64,000 nt of DNA from Winogradskyella sp. KYW1333. Its GTDB lineage: Bacteria > Bacteroidota > Bacteroidia > Flavobacteriales > Flavobacteriaceae. The DNA lies in assembly GCF_003335675.1 (NCBI RefSeq), contig NZ_QPHL01000015.1, forward strand, positions 359,995-423,994, given 5' to 3'. A program made the translations under genes and the position numbers. The notes beneath the pieces are model-generated. The model saw only the letters and a list, made by a program, of their open reading frames with translations. It made no database searches and was not told the DNA's origin. Shown in pieces: positions 20,275 through 28,841 of the stretch (within the stretch, counting starts at the first letter, position 1; each line of letters starts with the position of its first letter).

Positions 20275-20427
20275 TTATTTCTTATTTAAAAAGTCATTGA
20301 CAAACTCTGGTGACATCACTGATTCTACGAACATGTAGGCACCAGTTTTAGGTGATTTTACCATTTTAATAGCTTTTGTCAAACGCTTAGATCCTGTCTG
20401 TAAGGTTGCTACTGATTTCTTTGCCAT
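20275..20427 (-). CDS. DUF4295 family protein, ribosome-associated candidate
   Basis: A 50-residue basic protein beginning MAKKSVATLQTGSKRLTKA and ending FVNDFLNKK. It is short but clearly coding: seven bases after rpmG, with an ATG, and closed by a strong terminator. DUF4295 proteins are nearly always found after rpmB-rpmG in Bacteroidetes. The context and lysine content suggest a small ribosome-associated protein, but I do not know of an assigned function in this genome. Confidence 0.9.
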   Translation of the reverse strand: MAKKSVATLQTGSKRLTKAIKMVKSPKTGAYMFVESVMSPEFVNDFLNKK

Positions 20428-20434
20428 GATTCTA

Positions 20435-20617
20435 TTATTTTATCTCTTTATGAACTGTCATACGCTTTAGGATTGGATTAAATTTCTTAATCTCCATTCT
20501 GTCTGGCGTATTCTTTTTATTTTTAGTTGTAATATATCTTGAAGTTCCTGGCATTCCAGAAGCTTTGTGCTCTGTACACTCTAAGATTACTTGAATTCTA
20601 TTTCCTTTCTTTGCCAT
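20435..20617 (-). CDS. rpmG: 50S ribosomal protein L33
   Basis: 60 residues starting [18 protein letters not shown], with [23 protein letters not shown], the L33 signature. It has only one cysteine, so it is a zinc-free (C-minus) form. Part of the large-subunit E-site region. Lies 25 bp after rpmB and 7 bp before the DUF4295 gene in one operon. Confidence 0.97.
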   Translation of the reverse strand: MAKKGNRIQVILECTEHKASGMPGTSRYITTKNKKNTPDRMEIKKFNPILKRMTVHKEIK

Positions 20618-20642
20618 GGTAAATTGACTTTAGCTTTTGCTA

Positions 20643-20879
20643 TTATTTATAAAAACCTTTTGCTCTAGCTTCTTTAAGTGCTGCAGAAATACCAATTTTA
20701 TTGATAGTCTTTAATGCAGACGTAGAAACTTTTAATGTTACCCACTTATCTTCCTCAGGAATATAAAAACGCTTCTTAATCAAGTTTGCGTTAAACTTGC
20801 GCTTTGTTTTATTCATGGCGTGAGAAACATTGTTTCCAACCATTGCTTTTTTCCCAGTAAGTTCACAAACTCTTGACAT
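20643..20879 (-). CDS. rpmB: 50S ribosomal protein L28
   Basis: 78 residues starting MSRVCELTGKKAMVGNNVSHA, followed by KTKRKFNANLIKKRFYIPEE, the L28 signature. First gene of the rpmB-rpmG-DUF4295 operon. An ideal promoter is found 40 bp upstream, partly inside a hairpin that follows cinA. Confidence 0.97.
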   Translation of the reverse strand: MSRVCELTGKKAMVGNNVSHAMNKTKRKFNANLIKKRFYIPEEDKWVTLKVSTSALKTINKIGISAALKEARAKGFYK

Positions 20880-20918
20880 TGTATTCTTTCTTTAGGTACG
20901 TTAATTTTTAACAGGGTG

Positions 20919-20949
20919 CAAATTTAGTAAAACTTTATGTTTCAACAAA
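20919..20949 (-). promoter_or_regulatory. rpmB operon promoter (TTTG, 19 nt, TAAATTTG)
   Basis: Minus-strand TTTG at 20949-20946 and TAAATTTG at 20926-20919, separated by 19 nt. Both boxes match the Bacteroidetes consensus exactly. A start near 20912 gives a leader of about 33 nt. The -33 box falls in the loop and arm of the hairpin at 20932-20957. Confidence 0.8.
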
Positions 20950-20957
20950 CATAAAGT
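20932..20957 (-). terminator. Hairpin after cinA, likely terminator
   Basis: A perfect 11-bp stem (20932-20942 with 20947-20957) and a 4-nt loop, starting two bases after the cinA stop. The T run is short (four), so termination may be partial. It shares bases with the rpmB promoter. Confidence 0.55.
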
Positions 20958-20958
20958 G

Positions 20959-22206
20959 TCACTTTTTTGAAATTTCTTTAAGAAGTAATTCAAAGGCTTT
21001 ATTTGTTGCCTTCATTATTACTTTTTCTCTATGATTTCCGAAATTAAAAACCTTAGATAAAACCTCATTTTCAGTGGCAATAGAAATACATACAGTTCCA
21101 ACTTCTGCATCAGAATCTCCTTTAGTAGGACCTGCATTACCAGTTGTGCTTAATCCATAATCACTGTTAAAAAGCTCACGAACATTTTTAGCCATGGATT
21201 CTGCAACTTCCTTACTAACTACCGAATAACTATTAATTACATCTTCATTAATCCCCAACACATTTACCTTTGATTCCGTAGCATAACTTACCAAACTACC
21301 CTTAAAGTATTTTGAAGCTCCAGCATTTGCAGTTAATGATTGTGCTATTCTTCCTCCTGTGCAACTCTCCGCAATAGAAAGTGTTTTGCCAATTTCAGTT
21401 AATCTGTTACCAATTAACTTTTCAATAGTAGCATCCTCCTCAAAACCAATAAAAATATCTTCAACAAGTTTAACAAGGTGATTAACCTGTTTCTCCATTT
21501 CGGCCTCAACTAAAGACTTATCCATTGCTTTAGCTGAAAGCCGTAATCTTACCCTACCCAAACTTGGTAAATAAGCTAGTTTTATAAAATCAGGCAAATT
21601 ATCTTCAAAATCCTCGATCCTGGTTGCAATAGCACTTTCTCCCAACCCAAAGGTTAAAAGTGTTTTATGTTTAATGAATGGAAAGTGAAACTTTTCTCTT
21701 AAGGCAGGTAAAACTTCATCACTTATTAAGACCTTCATCTCATAAGGGACTCCTGGTAATGACACAAAGACTTTATCACTTTTCTCCATCCACATTCCAG
21801 GTGCAGTTCCGTATTTGTTCATTAGTACTTTGGCCTTTGACGGAACTAAGGCTTGGTGTCTGTTAATCTCGGAAATAGGTGTTTTGATATACTTCGAAAA
21901 TAAATGTTCTACATTTTCTAGCACAGCCTTATCTTCAACTAAAGTATCGCCAAAATATTCACAAATAGTACGCTTGGTGATATCATCCTTTGTTGGCCCT
22001 AAACCACCAGTGATTATTATGATATCTGCATTATCCTCTGCTTCCTTTAGGGATTTTAATATGTGATCCTTATCGTCTTGTACGGAGGTAATCTGAAATA
22101 TAGAAACTCCAATCTTGTTGAATTCTTTACTAATAAATGCCGAATTGGTATCTATAATCTGACCAATGAGAATCTCATCTCCAATTGTTATTATTTCTGC
22201 CGTCAA
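20959..22206 (-). CDS. cinA: CinA: nicotinamide-nucleotide amidase / competence-damage protein
   Basis: 415 residues, the full two-domain form. The N-terminal MoaB/COG1058 domain (EIITIGDEILIGQI, then ITGGLGPTKDD) is linked to pyridine-nucleotide recycling. The C-terminal PncC amidase domain (from about 255: SIAESCTGGRIAQ and STTGNAGPTKGD) deamidates nicotinamide mononucleotide. The start is TTG at 22206: an in-frame stop lies six bases upstream and the family sequence begins exactly here. It precedes rpmB, an arrangement often seen in Bacteroidetes, but has its own terminator-like hairpin. Confidence 0.94.
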   Translation of the reverse strand: MTAEIITIGDEILIGQIIDTNSAFISKEFNKIGVSIFQITSVQDDKDHILKSLKEAEDNADIIIITGGLGPTKDDITKRTICEYFGDTLVEDKAVLENVEHLFSKYIKTPISEINRHQALVPSKAKVLMNKYGTAPGMWMEKSDKVFVSLPGVPYEMKVLISDEVLPALREKFHFPFIKHKTLLTFGLGESAIATRIEDFEDNLPDFIKLAYLPSLGRVRLRLSAKAMDKSLVEAEMEKQVNHLVKLVEDIFIGFEEDATIEKLIGNRLTEIGKTLSIAESCTGGRIAQSLTANAGASKYFKGSLVSYATESKVNVLGINEDVINSYSVVSKEVAESMAKNVRELFNSDYGLSTTGNAGPTKGDSDAEVGTVCISIATENEVLSKVFNFGNHREKVIMKATNKAFELLLKEISKK

Positions 22207-22300
22207 TAGTTAGTCTTTTAAATGATTTTGGCAAAGGTAAAGCTATTAAAAAGTTAATTCATTATTTTTAACCAACCTTTGATAAAATTCTTGACTAACC

Positions 22301-23332
22301 ATGACCAATAGAAAGATCACTAATCTAATTTTTTGTTGTGCAATATTTTGCAGTATGTTTTATCAATGTGATGAAGAAAAGGCTACTGAAGTAACAGAAG
22401 ATCTACCTATAGAAGTAAGTTTTAAACCAGAGTTTACTCTTACCAAGGATGAAACACATAATAAATTTAGCAGTACCATACCACCTGTACTTACCGTCAA
22501 ATCTGGTGCTATTATTGAAGCTTTTACTGAAGATGCTAGTGACGAACAGTTTAATTTAAATTCTACGGTTAAAGATTTAGAGAATCTTGACTTTGAACCT
22601 ATCCATCCCTTAACAGGACCTGTTTTTGTTGAAGATGCAGAACCAGGAGATGTTATAAAAGTAACATTGCATGAAATTGAGCTTGGAGATTGGGGCTGGA
22701 ATGCCATCTATCCTGGATTTAGTTTTGTTGCCGACTCCATTAAAGGAGAATACTTAAGAATATATGACCTTAAAAATGACAAAACTAAAGTCAACTTTAA
22801 CGATTCAATTCAACTTAAATTAAATCCATTTCCTGGCGTTATGGGAGTGGCTCCAGACACATCTGAACTTCTCAGTACCATTCCACCAAGGGCAAATGGT
22901 GGAAATATGGATGATCCTAATATGACTGTTGGTACATCAGTTTATTTCCCCGTATTTGTAGATGGTGGCTTATTCTCAATTGGTGATGGCCATGCTGTGC
23001 AAGGTTTAGGTGAAGTATGTGGTACAGCTATAGAAGTACCGCTAAGAATAGTTTATGAGATTGAGTTGATTAAAAACAAATCCATTGAAGAGCCACAATA
23101 CGAAACAAAGGATTACTATGCCACTACAGGTTACGGAACAACAATTGATATTGCGGCTAAAAAAGCAACGCTTTATATGGTTGACTATTTAATGAACGAC
23201 CATAAATTAAGTGAAAATGAGGCATATGCTTTATGCTCTCTTGCTGGAGACCTCAAAATAGCAGAAGTTGTAGATTTGCCACATATGCTTGTTACCATGC
23301 ACATCTCTAAAAATGTTTTAGGAATTAAATAA
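22301..23332 (+). CDS. Acetamidase/formamidase family lipoprotein
   Basis: 343 residues. Hydrophobic start ending at a lipobox-like FYQC (Cys23) predicts an envelope lipoprotein. The rest is the FmdA/AmdA beta-rich fold: TGPVFVEDAEPGDVIKVTLHEIE near 105-127, PPRANGGNMD, GDGHAVQGLGEVCGTAIE and YGTTIDIAAKKAT. Family members hydrolyse short amides to ammonia and acid, usually in the cytoplasm, so an exported version likely has another substrate. It stands alone, divergent from cinA, and ends against the convergent Hpt gene with no gap. Confidence 0.87.
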   Translation: MTNRKITNLIFCCAIFCSMFYQCDEEKATEVTEDLPIEVSFKPEFTLTKDETHNKFSSTIPPVLTVKSGAIIEAFTEDASDEQFNLNSTVKDLENLDFEPIHPLTGPVFVEDAEPGDVIKVTLHEIELGDWGWNAIYPGFSFVADSIKGEYLRIYDLKNDKTKVNFNDSIQLKLNPFPGVMGVAPDTSELLSTIPPRANGGNMDDPNMTVGTSVYFPVFVDGGLFSIGDGHAVQGLGEVCGTAIEVPLRIVYEIELIKNKSIEEPQYETKDYYATTGYGTTIDIAAKKATLYMVDYLMNDHKLSENEAYALCSLAGDLKIAEVVDLPHMLVTMHISKNVLGIK

Positions 23333-23674
23333 TTACAAATTAAAATCAGACCTAATCTCTGCAGCTGCGTTTTCGACACCTTCTAATACAATTTGCAATT
23401 GTGACGTTATGTCTTTGTCTTTTTGTTCAAATTTCCCCCAATCTTGTACCTCTATTAAGGCATCATACGACGATAATCCAAATAATTCTAACGTTGGTTT
23501 CATTTTATGAGCAGCTTGATAAGCTTCATAAAAATCATTTTCAGGAATCGCTTTTCTCAATCGGTCCGCATCTACAGGAACTTCTTCAATAAACGCCGCG
23601 GCCAATGCCATAACGAAATCTTCGTCGTTATCTGCCATTTCTCTTACTCGATCTAATGTATAATGTTGTGCCAT
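23333..23674 (-). CDS. Stand-alone Hpt (histidine phosphotransfer) domain protein
   Basis: 113 residues, all-helical. The phosphoacceptor is His56 in AAHKMKPTLELFG, which fits the Hpt pattern with the conserved glycine ten residues later (Gly66). Single Hpt proteins shuttle phosphate between hybrid kinases and response regulators in the cytoplasm. No kinase or receiver gene is within the window, so partners are unlinked. It abuts the FAH gene directly (no gap) and is third in the exonuclease-FAH-Hpt string. Confidence 0.85.
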   Translation of the reverse strand: MAQHYTLDRVREMADNDEDFVMALAAAFIEEVPVDADRLRKAIPENDFYEAYQAAHKMKPTLELFGLSSYDALIEVQDWGKFEQKDKDITSQLQIVLEGVENAAAEIRSDFNL

Positions 23675-24286
23675 TTATTTTATTTTTATTGAAAACATTT
23701 CTTGGTCTTCAATGTATCCTTTTAATTGATCATTTGCAAAAACCTTACCAACTCCGGCAGGTGTTCCTGTAAATATAATATCTCCAATTTTTAAAGTAAA
23801 ATATTTTGAGGCATATTCTATCAGTTCATCTATTTTCCATAACATTAGTCTGGTATTTCCTGTTTGCACTTGCTCTTCATTCTTTTTTAAACTAAAGTTT
23901 ATATTATCAATGTCAGCAAACTGTATTTTGGGTAACCATTTACCTATTACTGCTGCACCATCAAAGGCTTTGGCTTTTTCCCAAGGTAATCCTTTTGATT
24001 TTAATTTTGCTTGTAAATCTCTTGCGGTGAAATCAATACCGAGACCTATTTCATCATAATACTTGTGTGCAAATTTCTTATCAATGTACTTCCCTACTTT
24101 TTTAATTTTAACCAATACCTCAACCTCGTGATGCACCTCATCCGAAAATTCAGGTATAAAAAATGGTTGTTTCTTCAATAAAATTGAAGTATCAGGTTTA
24201 AGAAAAATCACTGGATCTGAAGGTTTTTCATTCTCTAATTCCTCAATGTGTTTTGTATAATTTCTTCCTATGCAGATAAGTTTCAT
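23675..24286 (-). CDS. Fumarylacetoacetate hydrolase family protein
   Basis: 203 residues, the short FAH form. It starts MKLICIGRNYTKHIEEL and shows DPVIFLKPDTSIL, the metal-binding acidic region HHEVEVLVKIKK, GIDFTARDLQ and a C-terminal IIFTGTPAGVG, all hallmarks. Such enzymes are metal-dependent hydrolases, decarboxylases or isomerases of 2-oxo acids (for example oxaloacetate decarboxylase or acylpyruvase). Which one cannot be decided. The start overlaps the exonuclease stop (TAATG). Confidence 0.92.
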   Translation of the reverse strand: MKLICIGRNYTKHIEELENEKPSDPVIFLKPDTSILLKKQPFFIPEFSDEVHHEVEVLVKIKKVGKYIDKKFAHKYYDEIGLGIDFTARDLQAKLKSKGLPWEKAKAFDGAAVIGKWLPKIQFADIDNINFSLKKNEEQVQTGNTRLMLWKIDELIEYASKYFTLKIGDIIFTGTPAGVGKVFANDQLKGYIEDQEMFSIKIK

Positions 24287-25062
24287 TAGCCTAATTTATT
24301 ATTAAACTGACGTAATTTAATTGCAGTTAACACTTTTTTAGTATACAATGGAAAATCCGCATTAAGCAACCAACCAAAATATCCAGGTTCCTGTTCCATA
24401 ACATCAACAACTCGCTTACCTTTGTGCTTTCCAAATGAGAAACACTCCTCTCCCTCTTTATTGTAGACTAAAAAACCGGCGAAATCTACAAACTTTTTAC
24501 GAGAACTAAATTCAGCTAAAAATTTAGTGTCGTTCTCTAACTCGTCATATCTTGAAAGTTGAGCCTTTAACACTTCATAAGTAGCTTTTGTATCTGCTTC
24601 TGCACTATGTGCATCATCTAAATGTTTACCACAGTAAAACTTATAAGCGGCACTTAGTGTCCTTTGCTCCATTTTATGGAATATGGTTTGCACATCTACA
24701 GCAACTCGATTTTTCATATCAAAATCTACTTCAGCACGTAACATTTCTTCAGCCAAAAGTGGAATATCAAATCGATTTGAATTAAACCCACCTAAATCAG
24801 AATCTTTGATTAAAGCATGTACCTCTTTTGCAATTTCCTTAAAGGTCGGAGCATCTGCAACGTCTGCATCTGAAATTCTATGCACTTTTGTGACCTCTGG
24901 CGGAATTGGTATAGTAGGATTAACCAATTTCGTATACGATTCTTCTTTGCCATTAGGAAAGACTTTAAGAATAGAAATCTCAACGACTCTGTCTTTTGAA
25001 ATATTAATACCTGTGGTTTCTAAGTCAAAAAAACAGATTGGTTTATTCAGATTTAATTGCAT
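24286..25062 (-). CDS. DEDDh 3'-5' exonuclease with ExoX/DUF3820-like C-terminal module
   Basis: 258 residues. The exonuclease domain (about 8-175) has CFFDLETTGI for the first DE pair, the FNSNRFDIPLL aspartate, and HSAEADTKAT with the DEDDh histidine and last aspartate. This is the DnaQ-like fold seen in DNA polymerase III epsilon and RNase T relatives. The C-terminus (about 205-250) carries FGKHKGKRVVDV and PGYFGWLLNADFP, the same module as the small DUF3820 protein at 1840-2067. Likely a DNA repair or RNA trimming nuclease. First gene of the string with FAH and Hpt; a TACCTTTG box is upstream. Confidence 0.92.
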   Translation of the reverse strand: MQLNLNKPICFFDLETTGINISKDRVVEISILKVFPNGKEESYTKLVNPTIPIPPEVTKVHRISDADVADAPTFKEIAKEVHALIKDSDLGGFNSNRFDIPLLAEEMLRAEVDFDMKNRVAVDVQTIFHKMEQRTLSAAYKFYCGKHLDDAHSAEADTKATYEVLKAQLSRYDELENDTKFLAEFSSRKKFVDFAGFLVYNKEGEECFSFGKHKGKRVVDVMEQEPGYFGWLLNADFPLYTKKVLTAIKLRQFNNKLG

Positions 25063-25078
25063 ATTCTAAAATTTTATA

Positions 25079-25086
25079 CAAAGGTA
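25079..25086 (-). promoter_or_regulatory. Putative -7 box of the exonuclease operon
   Basis: Minus-strand TACCTTTG fits TAnnTTTG exactly, 16 bp before the ATG at 25062. No TTTG is seen at the -33 distance. Confidence 0.4.
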
Positions 25087-25171
25087 GTGGATTTAGTCAC
25101 AATAATTATTGAAAACAAATATTTGAGGAAACGATAAATTTAGGCGAATTTTGTTTTGAAAAATAATAGTC

Positions 25172-26248
25172 ATGATACAAAATTCCACAACTAAATTGGC
25201 CTTTAGCTGTGGTGCAACAATGAAAAATAGATTTATGATTGCACCTCTAACCAATCAACAGAGCCACGAAGACGGAAGGCTATCTGATGATGAGTATAAA
25301 TGGCTCACCATGAGAGCTAAAGGTGGTTTTGGTTTGGTAATGACTTGCGCATCTCATGTACAAGAAGTCGGAAAAGGTTTTTCTGGACAATTAGGTATAT
25401 TTTCAGATGATTTAATTGATGGTCACAAAAGGCTAGCATCAGAAATTAAATCTCATGGTAGTTTGGCCGTTATACAATTGCATCATGCTGGTATGAGGTC
25501 ACCATTTGAGGTGATAAAACAAAAAGCTGTTTGTCCTTCAGATAGTAAAAAACATAATGCTAGAGCATTAACACTTACAGAGGTTCATCAATTGAGGCAA
25601 GATTTCATAGGTGCAGCTGCAAGAGCAAATAAATGTGGTTATGATGGTATTGAAGTCCATGGCGCTCATGGTTACATCCTAACTCAGTTTTTAAGTTCTA
25701 AAATTAATCAACGTACTGATGAATATGGTGGTTCATTAGAAAATAGAGCAAGATTATTATATGAAATTGTGGACGGAATTAGACAAGCATGCGGTAATAA
25801 ATTTTTAATTGGTGTAAGATTATCACCAGAGCGATTTGGAATGCAATTAAGTGAGATGATGAAAGTCAGTCAAACGCTAATTAACGAACATGATATCGAT
25901 TTCTTAGATTTATCCTTATGGGATTGTTTTAAAAAGCCTGAAGAATATCCTGAAAGCGAACTTAGTTTAATGGAACATGTTCTTCAACTAAATTTCAAAA
26001 ATGTGAAGCTTACTGTAGCTGGGAATATTCGAAGTGGTAAAGATGTCAGAAAGGTACTTGAGGCTGGTATTGATTTTGTAACTATTGGTCGTTCTGCTAT
26101 TTTACATCACGATTTCCCTCAAAAATTTATTGAAAACCCAAGTTTTATGCCAGTAGAAAATCCTGTTTCAGAAGATTATTTAAAATCTGAAGGATTAAGT
26201 AAAACATTTATTAATTATATGAAACGCTGGGAAGGTTTCGTGAAATAA
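25172..26248 (+). CDS. Old Yellow Enzyme family NADH:flavin oxidoreductase
   Basis: 358 residues, one FMN-binding TIM barrel without the C-terminal FeS/FAD extension of 2,4-dienoyl-CoA reductase. Landmarks: KNRFMIAPLTNQ for FMN contact, AVIQLHHAGMRS, the substrate-binding GIEVHGAHGYILTQF, NQRTDEYGGSLENRARLLYEI, and VAGNIRSG plus FVTIGRSAI near the C-terminus for the FMN phosphate. Reduces activated alkenes in the cytoplasm. Stands alone between opposite-strand genes. Confidence 0.93.
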   Translation: MIQNSTTKLAFSCGATMKNRFMIAPLTNQQSHEDGRLSDDEYKWLTMRAKGGFGLVMTCASHVQEVGKGFSGQLGIFSDDLIDGHKRLASEIKSHGSLAVIQLHHAGMRSPFEVIKQKAVCPSDSKKHNARALTLTEVHQLRQDFIGAAARANKCGYDGIEVHGAHGYILTQFLSSKINQRTDEYGGSLENRARLLYEIVDGIRQACGNKFLIGVRLSPERFGMQLSEMMKVSQTLINEHDIDFLDLSLWDCFKKPEEYPESELSLMEHVLQLNFKNVKLTVAGNIRSGKDVRKVLEAGIDFVTIGRSAILHHDFPQKFIENPSFMPVENPVSEDYLKSEGLSKTFINYMKRWEGFVK

Positions 26249-26250
26249 AG

Positions 26251-26276
26251 AAGCACAGTAATTAAACTGTGCCTCT
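26251..26276. terminator. Possible bidirectional terminator
   Basis: Perfect 7-bp stem GCACAGT (26253-26259 with 26266-26272) between the convergent OYE and E2 genes. Adjoining T runs are poor, so efficiency is doubtful. Confidence 0.4.
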
Positions 26277-26302
26277 AAATAAATATAATATTTGAGTAAA
26301 AA

Positions 26303-27643
26303 TTAAATTTCTCTATCCATATCCCAAGCTTCGAGATAATTTTTAACGGCTTGGACAAATTGCCCTCCCAACGCACCGTTAACAACACGATGGTCGTACG
26401 AATGTGAAAGGAACATTCTGTATCGTATTCCAATAAAATCCCCCTCCTGAGTTTCAATTACTGCTGGAACTTTTCTTATAGCGCCTAAAGCCAATATACC
26501 AACCTGTGGCTGATTAATAATAGGCGTTCCCATAATACTTCCAAATGTACCAACATTAGTAACAGTATAAGTACCATCTTGGATCTCATCTGGTTTTAAT
26601 TCACCTATTCTTGCTCTGTTGGCTAAATCATTTACTTTTTTGGCCATACCAAGTAAATTCAATTGATCTGCATCTTTAATTACAGGTACAATTAAATTAC
26701 CATCAGGTAAAGCGGCAGCCATTCCTAAATTTATATTCTTCTTTTTTATAATATTGTCACCTTGAACGGAAATATTCAACATCGGATAATCTCTCAATGC
26801 CTTAGCAACTGCCTCTAAAAAGATAGGCGTAAATGTTAGATTTTCACCTTCACGTTTTTTGAAAATATCTTTACGCTTATTTCTCCAATTCCAAATATTT
26901 GTTACATCTGCCTCAATGAATGATTGCACATGAGCTGAAGTTTGGACCGATTCTACCATATGCTTGGATATGAGTTTACCCATTCTGGTCATTTCAATGA
27001 TTTCATCACCTCCAGATGCAATAACAGGTGTAGCTTCTTGATGTTGTACAACAGGTTTTGACACAGATTTCGTCTCAACTTTTTGTTCTAATACTGGCTG
27101 CACTTGAGATAATTCGGTAGGTTTAGCACCTCTATTTTCTAGATAGGCCTTCATGTCATTTTTTGTAACACGTCCATCTTTACCAGTTCCTGGAATTGTA
27201 TCTAACTCTTTTTGTGATACGCCTTCCTGCTTTGCTATGTTTCTAACTAGTGGTGAGTAAAACCGATCTCCAGATGATATTACAGGTTCAACAGATTGTT
27301 GAGCAGCCACAACCGTTTGGGCTACCTCTTGAACTATTTCTTGTTCTTTTACCTCATCCTTAACTGCCTCAACAGGCGCACTTGTAGTCTCTTGTTCTTC
27401 GCCTTCAATTTCAATTACAGCAATAGTTTGCCCAACTTGAACAACATCATCTACATTAAACAATTTTTCAACCAAAACACCATCTACTTCACTAGGAACT
27501 TCACTATCTACCTTATCAGTTGCAATTTCTAAAACTGCCTCGTCCGCTTCAATAGTATCACCAACTTCCTTTAACCATGACGTAATTGTTGCTTCAGCAA
27601 CACTTTCTCCCATTTTAGGTAACTTAAGTTCAAACTTTGCCAT
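26303..27643 (-). CDS. 2-oxoacid dehydrogenase complex E2 (dihydrolipoyl acyltransferase)
   Basis: 446 residues in the standard order: lipoyl domain with Lys44 in EIATDKVDSE, a Glu/Val/Gln-rich linker, a peripheral-subunit-binding domain near 130-165 (FYSPLVRNIAKQEGV, GTGKDGRVTKND), a second linker, and the acyltransferase domain from about 210. Such E2 cores transfer acyl groups to CoA in pyruvate, 2-oxoglutarate or branched-chain complexes. The sequence best suits a branched-chain type. The catalytic motif reads His418-R-V-V-Asn422-G, with Asn where the textbook motif has Asp. No E1 or E3 gene is nearby. A TAATTTTG box lies upstream. Confidence 0.92.
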   Translation of the reverse strand: MAKFELKLPKMGESVAEATITSWLKEVGDTIEADEAVLEIATDKVDSEVPSEVDGVLVEKLFNVDDVVQVGQTIAVIEIEGEEQETTSAPVEAVKDEVKEQEIVQEVAQTVVAAQQSVEPVISSGDRFYSPLVRNIAKQEGVSQKELDTIPGTGKDGRVTKNDMKAYLENRGAKPTELSQVQPVLEQKVETKSVSKPVVQHQEATPVIASGGDEIIEMTRMGKLISKHMVESVQTSAHVQSFIEADVTNIWNWRNKRKDIFKKREGENLTFTPIFLEAVAKALRDYPMLNISVQGDNIIKKKNINLGMAAALPDGNLIVPVIKDADQLNLLGMAKKVNDLANRARIGELKPDEIQDGTYTVTNVGTFGSIMGTPIINQPQVGILALGAIRKVPAVIETQEGDFIGIRYRMFLSHSYDHRVVNGALGGQFVQAVKNYLEAWDMDREI

Positions 27644-27680
27644 ATCTATAATTTGAAGGTCTTTATTAGTCAGTTAAATG

Positions 27681-27688
27681 CAAAATTA
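27681..27688 (-). promoter_or_regulatory. Putative E2 gene -7 box
   Basis: Minus-strand TAATTTTG, an exact TAnnTTTG match, 37 bp before the ATG at 27643. No TTTG at the -33 distance. It suggests E2 can be transcribed apart from the recR-GT2 pair. Confidence 0.4.
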
Positions 27689-27734
27689 ATAAAAAATCAG
27701 ATATTTTGTTGATTTTTATTCATTTTGAATCTAT

Positions 27735-28835
27735 TTAAAATTTTTCCACAACGCCTCTACTGATAGAAGAATCGCTTCCAAGGATAAAATTACTGCTTTT
27801 CAGTAAAAATCTATAGACACAATTAACTTGTTTTGATTTTTGTTTCATATCGTTAATTATGGTCTTAAATTCTGTATAATCGCAATCATAAACCAGCATA
27901 CTATCTGGTGGTAATTCAATCCCCAAGTCTTGTATAGGCTCAATTGGTTTAACTAACTTAATTGAAACACCACTATTCAAGTTTTCCGCGAAAACATAGG
28001 TGCTTTTTATCATTGGTGCTATAGACTGTTTAGATCTACTTGTATTCTTTAGGGCTTTTATCCCTAACCAAACAATAGTATTAAACAAAGGATTGCTTTT
28101 AAAATGCTTCTTATAAAAAATTTGCATCGCATTGAAAAATCGTTCTGCATAAACACTATTTTTCATAGTACTCTCACCCTTGAAATGTATTATGCTCGTT
28201 TTGCCAAAATAATAATTTGTATAACCAGATTTTTTAATTCTATACGATAGATCTATATCCTCTCCGTACATGAAGTAGTCCTCATCAAATCCTCCTACTT
28301 CATTATATATTTTTGATTTCAAAAACATAAATGCACCTGCATAAACATCCGCCTTGCCTATTCCATCTTTATCAATATGATTGGCATAGTATGATTTATC
28401 CATACCAATCATTTTCTTTAGAGATACAAACGGTGTTAGAATATTGCGTTTACTTTCCGGCAGAAAACATCCCGTCCCATCAATAAGCTGGCAACCAACT
28501 ATCCCAGTTTTTGCTCTTTGTTTATAAAACTCTATTAGTTTAATAAAGGTGTCTTCTGCAACAACCGTATCTGGATTAAGGATGCAAAGGAATTCTCCCT
28601 TTGCGCAGGCTACTCCAATATTATTACCTTTTGAAAAACCAAAATTATCTTCATTCTCAATCAATTTAACCTTGGGAAATTTAGATTTAACCATGGCGCA
28701 ACTTCCATCATTGGAGGCATTATCTACAACAATTATCTCGCTCTCTATTGTACTAGTTGCCCTTACCACACTTTTTAGGCACAACTCTAAAAAGTGCTCA
28801 ACATTATAATTAAGAATAATAATTGAAAGTTTCAC
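27735..28835 (-). CDS. Glycosyltransferase family 2 protein
   Basis: 366 residues. The GT-A domain opens with KLSIIILNYNVEHFLELCLKS, then EIIVVDNASNDGS (nucleotide-sugar contact), ENEDNFGFSKGNNIG and the DxD-like ILNPDT, followed by GGFDEDYFMYGEDIDLSYRIK, typical of rhamnosyltransferase-like GT2 enzymes of surface polysaccharides. The start is GTG at 28835, two codons after the recR stop, giving the usual MKLSI opening. No predicted membrane segment. It likely works at the inner face of the membrane. The acceptor is unknown and there is no surrounding polysaccharide cluster. Confidence 0.92.
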   Translation of the reverse strand: MKLSIIILNYNVEHFLELCLKSVVRATSTIESEIIVVDNASNDGSCAMVKSKFPKVKLIENEDNFGFSKGNNIGVACAKGEFLCILNPDTVVAEDTFIKLIEFYKQRAKTGIVGCQLIDGTGCFLPESKRNILTPFVSLKKMIGMDKSYYANHIDKDGIGKADVYAGAFMFLKSKIYNEVGGFDEDYFMYGEDIDLSYRIKKSGYTNYYFGKTSIIHFKGESTMKNSVYAERFFNAMQIFYKKHFKSNPLFNTIVWLGIKALKNTSRSKQSIAPMIKSTYVFAENLNSGVSIKLVKPIEPIQDLGIELPPDSMLVYDCDYTEFKTIINDMKQKSKQVNCVYRFLLKSSNFILGSDSSISRGVVEKF

Positions 28836-28841
28836 GAATCC

